Of a stretch of DNA of 64,000 nt, positions 25,385-37,300 are shown one piece after another. A program made the translations under genes and the position numbers. Source of the DNA: Prevotellaceae bacterium UBA1746 (GTDB lineage: Bacteria; Bacteroidota; Bacteroidia; Bacteroidales; Bacteroidaceae); the NCBI GenBank assembly GCA_002314875.1, contig DCHS01000005.1:32138-96137 (forward strand), in the 5' to 3' direction. Positions within the stretch are counted from its first letter, which is position 1. Every line of letters begins with the position of its first letter. The notes beneath the pieces were generated by a model. It had not been told where the DNA came from. It did no database searches and saw only the letters and a list, made by a program, of their open reading frames with translations.

Positions 25385-25420
25385 GGGTATCCGAATAATA
25401 ACACTTCGGATACCCAACTT
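25385..25420 (+). terminator. Orphan terminator-like hairpin
   Basis: GGGTATCCGAA (25385-25395) pairs perfectly with TTCGGATACCC (25405-25415) around a 9-base loop and is followed by AACTTTTAT. No coding gene on the plus strand precedes it. The rest of the 25055-25550 gap is AT-rich with only promoter elements. Confidence 0.5.
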
Positions 25421-25435
25421 TTATATAAATATAAC

Positions 25436-25443
25436 TAAATTTG
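25436..25443 (+). promoter_or_regulatory. Bacteroidota -7 element (TAAATTTG) at the head of the plus-strand surface locus
   Basis: TAAATTTG lies 108 bases before ATG 25551, directly after the orphan terminator. It is the only clear promoter seen before the sixteen-gene plus-strand run, though internal promoters cannot be excluded. Confidence 0.5.
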
Positions 25444-25550
25444 CGCGCTGTAACTAAAAATAGATACATACGAGCTTTTTTAAAAAATTAACCGAAGAAA
25501 GAACAATTACCGAAAAAGTAATAAAAAGCAAAAAAATAATTACCAAAAAA

Positions 25551-26312
25551 ATGGAAAAAATCTATTCCCTGGCCCTTGCGGCAGTAATGGCACTTTGCTC
25601 CCTAAGCCTTGTATCCTGTAACTCAGAAAAAGATGATCCCTATTCTGATGAAAAAACGGTTCTCTATAGTGAAAGTATAACGATTGATGCTGTTGATAAG
25701 GCCACTAAGGAGAAGACAATGACTGAACTTCAGAACTTCCTGCAGAAAAAGGTGGGCAACAAAGCGACTGTGAAAGTTCACGAGCAGGTTAGTATCAGTG
25801 GTACTGTAACTGTCCTCACAAACCAGATCCCCGAAAGTCAGGTTGATGATGTCAAGAATATCTATAAAAGCATCCAGGACAGCGAACTCGATGCCTTGTT
25901 CTCAAAGATCGAGGGTTTGAACTATGTTGATCTCGGCCTCGATTTCGCTGAGGAAGGCCATGACTATATGGGTTATGTCTATATCAGCCAAAAATACTCT
26001 CCTGTTGGAACTTGGACCTATACCGCTTCTGACGGTGTGGTCTATACCCTCAACATCACCGACAAGAAGAACAGCACCAACGACTATCTCGGTGAAGTGA
26101 CCATCGGTGAAAAGACCTACTCCGGAAAGACCATCCTTTACAATACTTTCTCCATTTTTGAGTCTGACGAACAGATGGCAACAGCGAAATTTGCCTATAT
26201 CTACATCGGCATCAAGTTCGACGGCGTCAATACCGACAAGTTCAATGGTATCGTGAAGATCAACGGTGTCGAACCTTTCGAGGAAGAACCGATATTCACC
26301 CGTGTGAAGTAG
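25551..26312 (+). CDS. Lipoprotein of unknown function
   Basis: A 253-residue lipoprotein with the lipobox LVSC (C23) after a typical signal segment. The mature protein begins with an acidic linker, has a helical stretch (KATKEKTMTELQNFLQKKVG), and a C-terminal half rich in beta strands (GTWTYTASDGVVYTLNI). I recognise no family. It heads the plus-strand surface locus and is followed 55 bases later by a LolA-like gene, which suggests a role in lipoprotein or envelope biology. This is only an inference from position. Confidence 0.7.
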   Translation: MEKIYSLALAAVMALCSLSLVSCNSEKDDPYSDEKTVLYSESITIDAVDKATKEKTMTELQNFLQKKVGNKATVKVHEQVSISGTVTVLTNQIPESQVDDVKNIYKSIQDSELDALFSKIEGLNYVDLGLDFAEEGHDYMGYVYISQKYSPVGTWTYTASDGVVYTLNITDKKNSTNDYLGEVTIGEKTYSGKTILYNTFSIFESDEQMATAKFAYIYIGIKFDGVNTDKFNGIVKINGVEPFEEEPIFTRVK

Positions 26313-26367
26313 TCGCAAATGAAAGCATTCCTAATTTAAACCTAAATTTAAAACACTATACTTTACC

Positions 26368-26994
26368 ATGAAGAAGTTACTCGTATTACTGTTTGCGATG
26401 ACACTGTGTCTTTCTGCAAGCGCACAACTCACAGCACAGCAGATTTGCAAGAAGTCTGTAGCCGCTCTCGATGTTAACAAAGGTTTTAAATGCAAGATGG
26501 CCATGAAAATGGCCGGCATCGGCGAAACGGTAGATTTTTACTATTACAACAAGAAATGCAGAATGTCCAGCGGCGACGATATTGAGTTTATCAACAATAA
26601 GATTACTTACGATGTTGAAAAGAAGGCTAAGACCGTCACCTTGTCAGTCGATGATATGAGTCAGATGATCATGATGCCTTATGCCATGGTTAAAGCCCTC
26701 GCTGATGCTGACGCTACAAAAAGTCCTGGCATAAAAAAGATGAAGGTAAGCCAGAAGAATAATGCGTATGAGATCAGTTTTGAAAAGGACGGAACAAAGA
26801 TGATTCTTGAATTTGACTCAAAATTCTATGTTAAAGCCCTCAAAATTAAAAAGTCATTTATTACCGTCATTTCGATAAGCTATTCCAATTACGCCGCTTT
26901 CCACGATGAAAAAATCGTAACCTACAACAAGGATGACTATCCTGGCTACAAAATCATCGACGAACGCAAAAAGAATACTTCGAAGAAGAAGTAA
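26368..26994 (+). CDS. LolA-like exported protein (paralog 2 of 3)
   Basis: Protein of 208 residues with signal peptide 1-19 (ending ASAQ). The sequence parallels the 9182 and 49332 genes: LTAQQICKKSVAALDVNKGFKCKM near the N terminus, alternating strands, and the close DYPGYKIIDERKKNTSKKK. That close resembles Bacteroidota LolA, so a periplasmic half-barrel that carries lipid or lipoprotein is suggested. It lies between a lipoprotein gene and an aspartic protease gene in one run, an arrangement compatible with escorting products of the locus. Confidence in the fold is moderate, in the cargo low. Confidence 0.6.
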   Translation: MKKLLVLLFAMTLCLSASAQLTAQQICKKSVAALDVNKGFKCKMAMKMAGIGETVDFYYYNKKCRMSSGDDIEFINNKITYDVEKKAKTVTLSVDDMSQMIMMPYAMVKALADADATKSPGIKKMKVSQKNNAYEISFEKDGTKMILEFDSKFYVKALKIKKSFITVISISYSNYAAFHDEKIVTYNKDDYPGYKIIDERKKNTSKKK

Positions 26995-27062
26995 ACCACC
27001 ACAAATTCTTGATAATAGAAAATCTCTTAGTTAGTGACTAAGCACAACCCCAATTTTTTATC

Positions 27063-28232
27063 GTGAAAACATTCATTATCGCCCTCATAGCCTCTCTCCT
27101 CCCGATGCTCTCTTTTGGAAAGAACATCAAGGTGGCGGAGAAGAACTATGTAGATACCATCAAGATTATCGTTTCTAACGATATGATCTATGTCCCTGTT
27201 ACCATCAAGGGCAAGACCTATCAGTTTTTGTATGATACCGGTGCTTCTGCTTGTGTTATCCCCGATGGCGCCGACGAACTGTTTGAAAAGGAAACCAGGA
27301 AACAGAAGGTGAGAAGCGCTGACGGTGTTATCTCAAAGAATAATCGCTCCGGCATTCTTTCAGAGATGACCATTGGCAACCTTCATTTTAAGGGTATGGA
27401 GGGAATCATGATGAAGGACCAAGGTGCTGACAGCCTTATTCTCGGTGCTCGCCTGCTTTATCGTAAAGGCATCCTTGCAAAACTGGATGTAAAAGAGAAG
27501 ATTCTGATTCTCACTGACCGCAAGAACTTTTTCGATGGTGAAAAGGGCTACCATGTTCCCACCTGTCTCTTTTACCCTGACCCCACCGTCAACTTCAGCC
27601 TCTCGAATGGTTGCAAGGGCCGTGTCCTCTTTGACTCTGGTTTCAACGGAATTTTCGCCTTCGAGCGCAAATATTTTGACGAATCCTGCAAAGGCGCTGA
27701 TAGTTTGGCTTTCAAAAAGCAGATTCAGTGGACCGATTTTGGAAGTACTATGGTTACTGCCAACGGTGCAGAAGCCGCTTGTGATAAGATCATCATGAAA
27801 TTGGACCTGAAACTGAAGAACATCACTTTCTGCGATGTAAATGCTATGGTACATCCGAAATATACCGGTATGGGCGCTGAGATTCTGAAATATACCCGAC
27901 TTATCATCAATCCCAAAAACTTTGAACTTATCTTCCAGCCCTATTGCGAAAGCGACAGCGTGAGACTCAGGTTCTATGATTCGGGAATCGGTTACAATTC
28001 GTCCGATGGCAAAATGAAGGTCGAGGTCATCAATACCAATGGCGATGTGTACAAGAAAGGTGTCCGCAAGGGTGACTATCTGATTGAAATCGACGGCCGG
28101 CCTGCTGAGACATACGAGGATTATGTCAAGGTCTTGGACGAGATTGACAAATACAAACCTTTCATCGTAAAGTACAGGAAAACCTACGGTGAAATCATCG
28201 AGGCAGAATTCCCCGCGTTGGAAGAAGAATAG
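27063..28232 (+). CDS. Exported retropepsin-like aspartic protease with C-terminal PDZ domain
   Basis: A 389-residue protein starting with GTG; the start is supported by the signal peptide that follows at once (residues 1-19). Two retropepsin-like halves are visible: FLYDTGASAC (catalytic D58) and VLFDSGFNGIF (D191), so a single chain may form the two-aspartate site as in pepsins, although the family usually dimerises. Residues about 305-389 form a PDZ domain (VYKKGVRKGDYLIEIDGRP). Periplasmic proteolysis with PDZ-mediated substrate recognition is predicted. It sits directly before the 3207-residue surface protein, which could be a substrate; that is inference. Confidence 0.82.
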   Translation: MKTFIIALIASLLPMLSFGKNIKVAEKNYVDTIKIIVSNDMIYVPVTIKGKTYQFLYDTGASACVIPDGADELFEKETRKQKVRSADGVISKNNRSGILSEMTIGNLHFKGMEGIMMKDQGADSLILGARLLYRKGILAKLDVKEKILILTDRKNFFDGEKGYHVPTCLFYPDPTVNFSLSNGCKGRVLFDSGFNGIFAFERKYFDESCKGADSLAFKKQIQWTDFGSTMVTANGAEAACDKIIMKLDLKLKNITFCDVNAMVHPKYTGMGAEILKYTRLIINPKNFELIFQPYCESDSVRLRFYDSGIGYNSSDGKMKVEVINTNGDVYKKGVRKGDYLIEIDGRPAETYEDYVKVLDEIDKYKPFIVKYRKTYGEIIEAEFPALEEE

Positions 28233-28323
28233 CACTTTGTCTTAATAGGGTTATTTGCTGGTTTATATGATTATCGAATACTATAACCCTTCAACAACAG
28301 AAAACAGATAATATAATAGAAAT

Positions 28324-31300
28324 ATGGAACTAAAAGAAAAGCATTCAGCAAAGCGTTGGATAACGACCCTTCGAACGCTGATGCTTGCCCTGCTGATGGG
28401 CTTGAGTATCGGTCAGGCTTATGCCAATAATGAAGAAGACCATTTCACGATGCAGGCCGAAAACCTGAACATCACAGCATTCAACACGACAGCAACTTTC
28501 TGGGTATGCTATTTCAACGATAGCTTTTTTGATAGTTACGTTAATAGCGACATTGATGTTTATATCAATAACCAGAAAATCTGTACTTTCGGTGGACTCA
28601 AGAATACGGAGAGTACGAATATGTCTTCAGATGTTTTTACAGGTCTTGTCAACTATGACAGTACCCATGGCCAGACATATGTTGAAATCTCTTATCGCGA
28701 CTGTGTAAAGAGTGGCAACAACTATTGGACAAGATTATATGTCAAATTTAAAAATGTTGCTCCTGGCGAAACTTATACCATTAAATTGGGAGCAGACTAC
28801 GTTCCCAACTTAAACAATTCCCGTTACCAAAACACAGATACCTATACGATAAAAGTCAATGACGATCTCTTGGTAAAAGATTCAAACGATTACTCTATTG
28901 ACTATACGGGGCCTTACAGTATGACCTTCCATAGCAAGTTAGCGACAAAGCCTGCTACGGGAACAAAGGTAAATCTTGTCACCACTTATACCAACGGTAT
29001 CGGTGTCATGAACGCAAGTTCAGGAACGAATACTTATTCAAAACTCCCCATCCCCAAGCAATGGACCTATTATGGTGACTTCTTCTGGTTTCAGAATAAA
29101 CTCAATGCGTTCTATGAGCCCTTTCATATAGGCTCATGCTCGTTTGATAGTGATCAATTGGATGACCTTGTGACTCTTCAGTCCAACTACAATCCTGTGA
29201 CTCTCAAGCCACGAGTCTATGCTCTCAACCGAGAGGAGAAGACGATGGCGATGGATGATTGGAATCCAACTCCCATCCTCCACTTCATCCGTCCGACGGG
29301 CATCAGTCTCCTTGCTGACAACTGGGACCGCTCTGTCACCCTAACCTGGAAGTCCGAATATATCATGGACGACCAGCTGAGATACAATGGTGAATGGGTA
29401 GTCTCTCGCAGTGCTGATGACGGCAAGACATGGACTTTCTTGCAGACCCTCTACAGCGACTATACGAACTACAAACAGACTCACAACATCAAATTCAATA
29501 GCGACGAGAGTCTCGAATACGAAAAGAAGTACATCTACCGCGTTTCTTTCGTTCCAGAACAGTGGACGGATTACCAGGGAAAGATTACTGCTGACAACTT
29601 TGAAGCTCATTTCTATGCAAAAGACCTTTCTGCAGAGGAAAGCATGAAGTTCGATCGCGATTTTGCCATCGATCTTCAGACCGTTGTTGCCGGTTCCAAG
29701 GTAACCCTAAACTGGACCACCCCCTCCATTCGTCTCGGCGGCCGTGAATTCAAGATCCTGCGCTGTGACGAAGAAAACGGAACCTATAGTCAAGTCGGTC
29801 AGATTGCTGCCACCAAGGGTAAGAGTGAATTTACCTGGAGTGAAACCCTTACAGACATTACCACCACCTATTTCTATCGCGTGGTCATCGATGACATCAT
29901 GGATGCCACCTTTGACAGCGGCGATCCCGTCGGTGCTACCAGTGAGGAACACACTACTTTCAACTCCTTCGAGGCCACCAAGGGGCTCTACGACAGTAGT
30001 GTCCGTCTGGAATGGAGCGTGAAGCAAGTGGGCGACAGGAACACACAGTACCTTGTCAGCCGCCGTGGCTGTGGAGCCCAGGATGCTGAGTCCCAGGACA
30101 ACTGGACAAAGATCTATACTTGCTACGGTACTGGTAGCAATTACAGTTATACAGACCAAAACGCTTCCAATGGCGTCTTCTATGAATACAAGGTAGAGTC
30201 CTGGACTCCCAAGACCAACGATCCCGACAAGCGTATCGGTCTCGAAGCCATCTATGCCTACGGTTTCCCCACACATACCGGTCAGGTTTCCGGTGTTGTA
30301 AACTTTGAAGGTGGTACTGCCGTTGACAGTGTTCGCGTGACCCTCAAACCCGTCAGCGAAGAAGGTGAGGAACTCAAGACCTATGCCCTCCATATTGATG
30401 GCCGCGACGGCGGTCTCCTTTGGGAAACAACTGCCGCCAAGTTCAAGAAGTATTTCGAGAAGCAGTGGACCACCCAGTTCTATGTCTATCCCAAGAATGT
30501 CAACAGCGAAGGTAGCGAAATCATGCAGCTCGGCAAGTTCAAACTTCTTCTTGGTCAATATGACGCTGTGCAGCAGGCCTTTGCCTTGAATGTTGCCGAT
30601 GACAATGGCACTCATGCCCTCGTTGGAGGATCACTTCCTGCTGATGAATACAGCAGTCTGACACTGGCCTACAGCAATGGCAGTCTTACCGCAACCATTA
30701 TCCATGATTCCGGTGATATCGACGCCCCCATCATTGAAAAGGCTACCGCAGAAGGTCTTTCCTGTAATGTAGCCGATCAGACCACCCTCGTTGTCGGTGG
30801 TGCTCTCGACCCAGAAGAAGCCATCGGTTTCAACGGCTTCATTGACGATGTCCGCGTTTACGGTGCCAAAACCCTCAACGAACGCGAAATCACAAACACC
30901 TATGACCACATGCTCTCTGGTAAGGAGTCCAAACTCATTGCTTACTGGACCATGGACGAAGGTCTCGCTCTCCAGAAGGAAGCTTACGACTACTCTATGA
31001 CTGCCGGCGATCCCAACAATAACCATGCGGTAATCCGTATTGCCAACAGTAATCTGCAGTCCGGCGTCCTCCCCAACGAAAATCTCCTCGCTCTCCGTGC
31101 TCTTACCGATGAGAATGGCAACTACACGGTGAACGGCATCCCCTATTTCAATGGTGGAAGCACTTATCGCGTGATTCCTACTAAGGGAATTCATGAATTT
31201 GAACCTGCCAGCGTTACCCGCTATTTCTCTAAGACCTCCAGCATTTTCAACGGTACGGACTTCAAGGACAAGAGCTCCTTCCCCGTCAGTGGTGTAGTTT

Positions 31301-34300
31301 ACTATGAGAACACCAACTATCCCGTGGAAGGTGCCAGCATCCTCGTTGATGGCTATTCAGCAGTCCGTGACAATGCCGTCATCACTACCGATGCCAATGG
31401 TAAGTTTGAAATCAATGTTCCCATTGGTATGCATGCTATATCCATCAGCCAGCAGGGTCATACTTACGTCAATGAAGGCCGCTACCCCTCTACACCTAAC
31501 GAAAAGCGTCTTATTGACCGTGAAATCACAGGCCTTACTTTCTGGGACAATACCATGGTAACCGTTGCCGGTCGTATTGTCGGTGGTACCCGTGAATACA
31601 AGAAGCCCCTCGGATTTGGCAACTCAAACAACAACATCGGTCAGGCAATTATTACGCTGAAGACCAATGCAAAGATGAATGCCCTGCAAGAAGTTAACGG
31701 CACTCATGTTGAATTTGTTGATAACACGGAAGAACGAGTATTTGAAGAAGCTTCTAACAAGATTACCACAAGTGCTATTGCCGGTGCTGGCAACAAGAGC
31801 AACACGATCACCATTAAGACAGATGTTTCTTCCGGTGAATTTGCTGTAAAGCTTCCCCCCGTGGTATATACCGTGGAGAGTATCAACATTCCTTCCAACG
31901 AGAAGATTTCGCTCCTCGAAAACGGAGTTGTAGAAACCCTCGATCTCACGGATACAAACATCACCTATAAGGATTCTCTGCAAACCGGCAAGGGCTACTC
32001 CTATTTCGAATATGCAAAGAATTACAGCAAGGCTTATCGATCAACTCCTACTTTGGACTTGTTCCAGCGAGGAATCGAAACCGATGGCCTTGAGGAGGCA
32101 TTCGGTGACGAAACTACAGCGTTTGTAGAAGAAAAAGTTCGTATTAGTGCTGAAGGAAAAGAAGAAATTTACTCTGACAGCACTATAGTCAAATTCGTTG
32201 AACCCGTGAACGGAAAGCCCCACTATAAATTCGGCTATCCCGTCTATGCCAACCAGCTCAGCCGCTACACCTTTGATGTTCGCGGTTATGAGAAGTATGT
32301 TAACTATGATGACAAGACGAATCTGAAAGAAGACAGAGTTCCTCTTGACAGCGTTATCGTCACTTTCACTAACGAAATGGCAGCCGGTAACTATGTTAAA
32401 GTGGAGACCGGTGAACTCGAACAGGTCATCGACGGCAAACTCGAACTCGACACTGTAGGTCGTGGTGTCTATGCCTTCGATACCGGAATCCCCCGTATCA
32501 CAGCTCCCTACACCCTCAATATGAAGGTCACCTACACTGTGGCCGGCGTTAACTACGAATGGAAAGCTCCTGGATTTGCTGATGGCAAGTTCAAGGCTTA
32601 CCTTTTGGGCCAGAAAACCAACGGCAACAACTTCATCACCGCAGGTCCTGACGAATTGACGATGGTCCTCCGCGATCCTCCCGGAAGCCGTTCTTATATG
32701 AGTTGGACGAAGGGAACCTCCCACACATACACCAAGAAACGTCTGAATACACACACAAAAGGTGTTGGTTTGAAAACAAACTTCAAATGGGGTTTGAATG
32801 GTTATCAAGGTGTTGTTATCGGTGGCTATGCCAACTTGTTTAAGTTAGAAGCCACACATTCTCTCAATACAGAGTTCACCGAAAACCATGTTTGGGTAAA
32901 TGGTAAAACTGAAGTATGGACATCAACGGCTAACAAGACAATCAGCACTTCTGCAGATCCTAATTTCGATGGTACGCCGGGTGATGTTTACATCGGTCAC
33001 TCTACAAATACCATCTTTGGCCAGGCACAGGAAGTGGGCCTTCACAAAGAGGAAAACGGTGAATTCTCCATTGGTGTGGAAACCGTCAATACTATCGGTC
33101 AATCCTTCGCAACAGACTTCCAGTATACGGAGTATTACATCGAGAACACCCTCATTCCGAACTACGAGAAAATCCGTAATGGCCTCATCCTCCCAAAGGG
33201 CAGCCCCGAGGTAAACAACAAGCCTTACTTTAAATATATTTCTCTCGTTGACAACAATGACCCCAACTTCGGTACGGATACCCTGTACTACAAGGCAATC
33301 AGACCGAATGCTGATTTGCTCAAGTCCACTGATTTCCCTATTGACAGTGTAAACCACTACAACCAACAGATTGCTCTTTGGAAAAATCACATCAAGTTAA
33401 ACGAGCAACAGAAGGTGAAGTGCATTAACGACAGAAGCAAATATCTCGTCGATAACCTCTCCATCAGCTCAGGAGTTTCCGTAAACAAGACGGCATCTAC
33501 CAGTTATGCAGGTACCAAACATGATACGGACAAACAGTCCGTCGGAAACAACACGGATTATACTTGGATTACTGATAATCCCATGTTTTTTACAAACCTT
33601 GTTATAAAGGGTAATTATCAATACACATACGAGGGCACAGACGATAACACGGACGGCAATAACGAAACCTTTGCCTACACTGTTACTGACGGTGATATTA
33701 ACGATGCAATTACCTTGGATGTCTTCGATGCTCAAGACAGTTTCTCTCCCATCTTCGTTACCCGCGCCGGACAGACCAGTGGCAACTATGAACCTCAACG
33801 TCTGACAAAGTACTACAAGCCTGGAACTGAAATCATGGCAGCAACCATGAAGAACTATGTTCCAAAGATTTACAGCAAGGGCGATGATTACCAGGTCAAT
33901 ATTCCTACCAACCAGCCTGCACAGTTCCACCTCACGCTGGCAAACGAATCTGAAACCGATGTTCCTGGTCTTTTCACCTTCAAACTCTTCTCATCAACGA
34001 ACGAGGAAGGTGTAAACCTCAAGATCAATGATGGTTCCATGAATTCTGGCGCAGGCTATCTGATTAAGCCGGGAACTCCCATCGACATTATGGTTGAAGC
34101 GAGTTGTCTCGATAAAGACTCTCTCGATGTTGATCTCACTTTCATCCTCGTCGATAACACCCAGACCAACCCAATCGGTCCTTTCTCTGCAAATTGCGCT
34201 ATGCACGATGTCCATGTATCCTTCGTTCCTGCTGCCAGCGAAATCAGTCTGAAGGCTGACCACCCCATCTTGAACGCAGACTCCGACAAGAAGGTCCGCT

Positions 34301-37300
34301 TTACGGTTTCCGACTATAATCTAAGTCTTGGAAGTCTCCGGAATATCGGTATCCAGTACCGTTCGGAAGGTGACACCCAGTGGCACGAGATCAATGAGGC
34401 TAAGTGGCGCTGCAATTCTGCGGATAGCAGCACCGACGGTGAGGTCTTATCGGAAAGCAGTGTCGAATACCTCCTCGATATGCACGACAATATCGTCTTC
34501 CCTGACAATACCTATTATTTCCGTGCAGTTGCCAAGAGCCAATTTGGCACACAGATTCTCTACGGCTACAGCGACGAGGTAATCATCATCAAGGACGTTC
34601 AGGTTCCCCTCCAGTTGGGCAACTACTCTCCTTCCAACGGCACCTATACTTATAATAGTGAGGTTTCCGTAGCCTTCAACGAGGATATTGTGGCTTCTGC
34701 CCTTAACCTCGCCAACGGTGATGTTACCCTTCTCGCTCAGAAGAATAACATCATCAACAAGGGTGCTCATCCTGTTTCGCTGATGTTCGACGGTGAAAAT
34801 TCCGCTCGCTCAGAAGCCAGAGTCAGTACACCGGAAGGCAGTATGGCCATTGATTTGTGGGTCAAGGCTGAATCTGACGGAAATCTCATGGCATTCGGAA
34901 CGGAAAACAACAATATGAGCTTCGGTATTGACGAGGGCAAACTCTATGTCAATATCGGCAACCAGACAGAAAAGAGTACCCTTGATGTACCCCTCGATGA
35001 CTGGATCTTCCTCTCCCTGAATCTCGACCGCCAGAATTCTGACGATGCAAAACTCTCTGCCACCTGTGCAACGACGAAGGATAACAAGATTATCAAACTC
35101 ATCGATAATGCAACGATTACAGAGAACTTCACCACTAGCGCCAATGTCTTCTTCGGAAGCGGTTTCAAGGGCAATATGCACGATGTCACGGTTTGGGATA
35201 CCGCCCGCGACTGGGAAATTGCCAACAGCGAAAAGTGGATGGACAAAAATCAGTACACTACACATCTCGTTGCTTACTGGCCCCTTACCGACGGCCACGG
35301 TACTGTTGCCGAGGAAAAGGTAAGCGCTTACAACCTCGTCCTCACTGATGCCAACGCATGGGCTCTCCAAAATGAGAACTATGCGCTCCGTCTTGAAAAG
35401 GGCAACTACGCAGCCATCAACACTGCTTTGGTGGGTTCTGATGACAACAGCGACTACCTCCTCCAGATGTGGTTCCGTGCCGATAAGGACAATACGGAGA
35501 ACGCTGAAGTCTTCAATCTCAACAACGGCAAGACCCGCGTTTGTCTCAACGGTACCGACGGTAGTCTCACTTTCGAAAGCAATGATATACGCGAAAGTAT
35601 CACCACCAACGATCTACGCGATGAAAAGTGGCACCATATCTCCATGCAGGTTCGCAAGAGCCAGAACGCAAATGCTGTTATCTATCTCGATGGCGATAAG
35701 ATGACACAGATGCAGGCTACCAAGGTAGTGAACCTCGATGGTGAACTCAAGTTTGGTAAGGGCCTCGCTGGTTACTTCGACGATGTCCGCATCTGGAAGG
35801 GCTACTATTCTTCTGATATCATCAGCGATTCCCGTTACATGCGCCTGAGCACTGAAAGCACACAGATTGCAGGTTACTACCCGATGGAAGCCAGCCGTCT
35901 CGGTGATGGCAACCAGCTCGAGATGTACCCCACCCTTGCAAATAAGGGTATCCAGGAAAACACTCCCGATATCGTTATCTTCACCGAAGAAAACGGAAAT
36001 GCAGAAAAGGTGGATGCTGAATATGTAGTGGAAAACCTCCTCAGCACGGCTGTCGCTCCTCAGCAGAAGGATGCTCCCATCATGCAGGATGTGAAGTTCA
36101 ACCTCGTGACCAGCAAACGTAAGGTCCTCCTTGACATTACGGAAAACCCTGCCAATATCGAAGGTTGTAAACTCTTTGCCAAGGTGAAGAACATCAAGGA
36201 CAAGGCGGGCAATACCGCTGATCCTATCACCTGGTCCTTCACCGTGAACCACCGCTTCGTTGAGTGGCTTAACCAAGGTATTTCTGCCATGATTGATAAA
36301 TCCTACGACAGCGAGGAAATCCATACACTTGCTACCATGCGTAACAACACGGGCAACGAGCAGTCCTGGACGCTCTCCGGTGTTCCTGAGTGGATGGAAC
36401 CTTCTTCTGTCGGCGGTACGCTGAGTGCAAACGAAGACTTCTCCATTGATTTCATCATCAAGGACAATGTCAGCATTGGTACCCACAACGGTAACATCTA
36501 TCTTGTTGAAAGCAATGGTATCAGCCACAAGCTGCCTTACAACATCAATGTGATGAAGGATGTTCCCGAATGGACAGTCAACAGTTCGGCTTATAAGAAC
36601 TCCATGAATATCTACGGTGAGGTGGAAATCGATAATGTTGTACAGGAAAATCCCTACAGCATTATCGCAGCCTTCGATAACAAAGACAATTGCGTCGGAG
36701 TTGCCAAGCCTACCTACTACCCCCGCTATGATGCCTATTACCTTGTGATGACCATCTTCGGCAATGAGGCACAGACTACTCCCCTCCGCTTCCGTTACTA
36801 CAATGCAACAACGGGAATTGTTCATCCTGATGTGGAAACCTCTGAAGTAGTCACCTTCGCTCCCAACAAGGTTGTCGGTGATATGAAGAACCCTTTCATC
36901 TGGTATCCCACCAATAAGATTGAGCAAAACCTTAACATCGATTATGGCTGGAACTGGATTTCCTTCAATGTGAAACTGGAAGGCGAAGACGCTGCCATCG
37001 AAAAGGTATTCAACAATGCTGCCATCGAGGCTGAATATGGCTGGAGTCAATTCGACGAGGTGGACAACGAAGACCAGACTGCTATCTATGAAAACGGTAC
37101 CTGGTATGGTGATCTCAAGACCATCAAGAACGGCACGATGTACAAGGTTAATGCCACCATGGCTCTCCCGATTAACAAGATTGGTATGCCGATGTCAGAA
37201 GAAGGTCAGATCATTTCCATCAACCCCAACTGGAACTGGCTTGGTGCCAATGTCTCCAATGACTTGACTCTAACCCAGGCATTCGCTGATATGAATCCGA

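Noticed and set aside
35614..37050. Open frame of 478 codons on the minus strand
   Set aside because: Antisense to the giant LamG protein gene, with no domain and no promoter; a shadow of low stop frequency.
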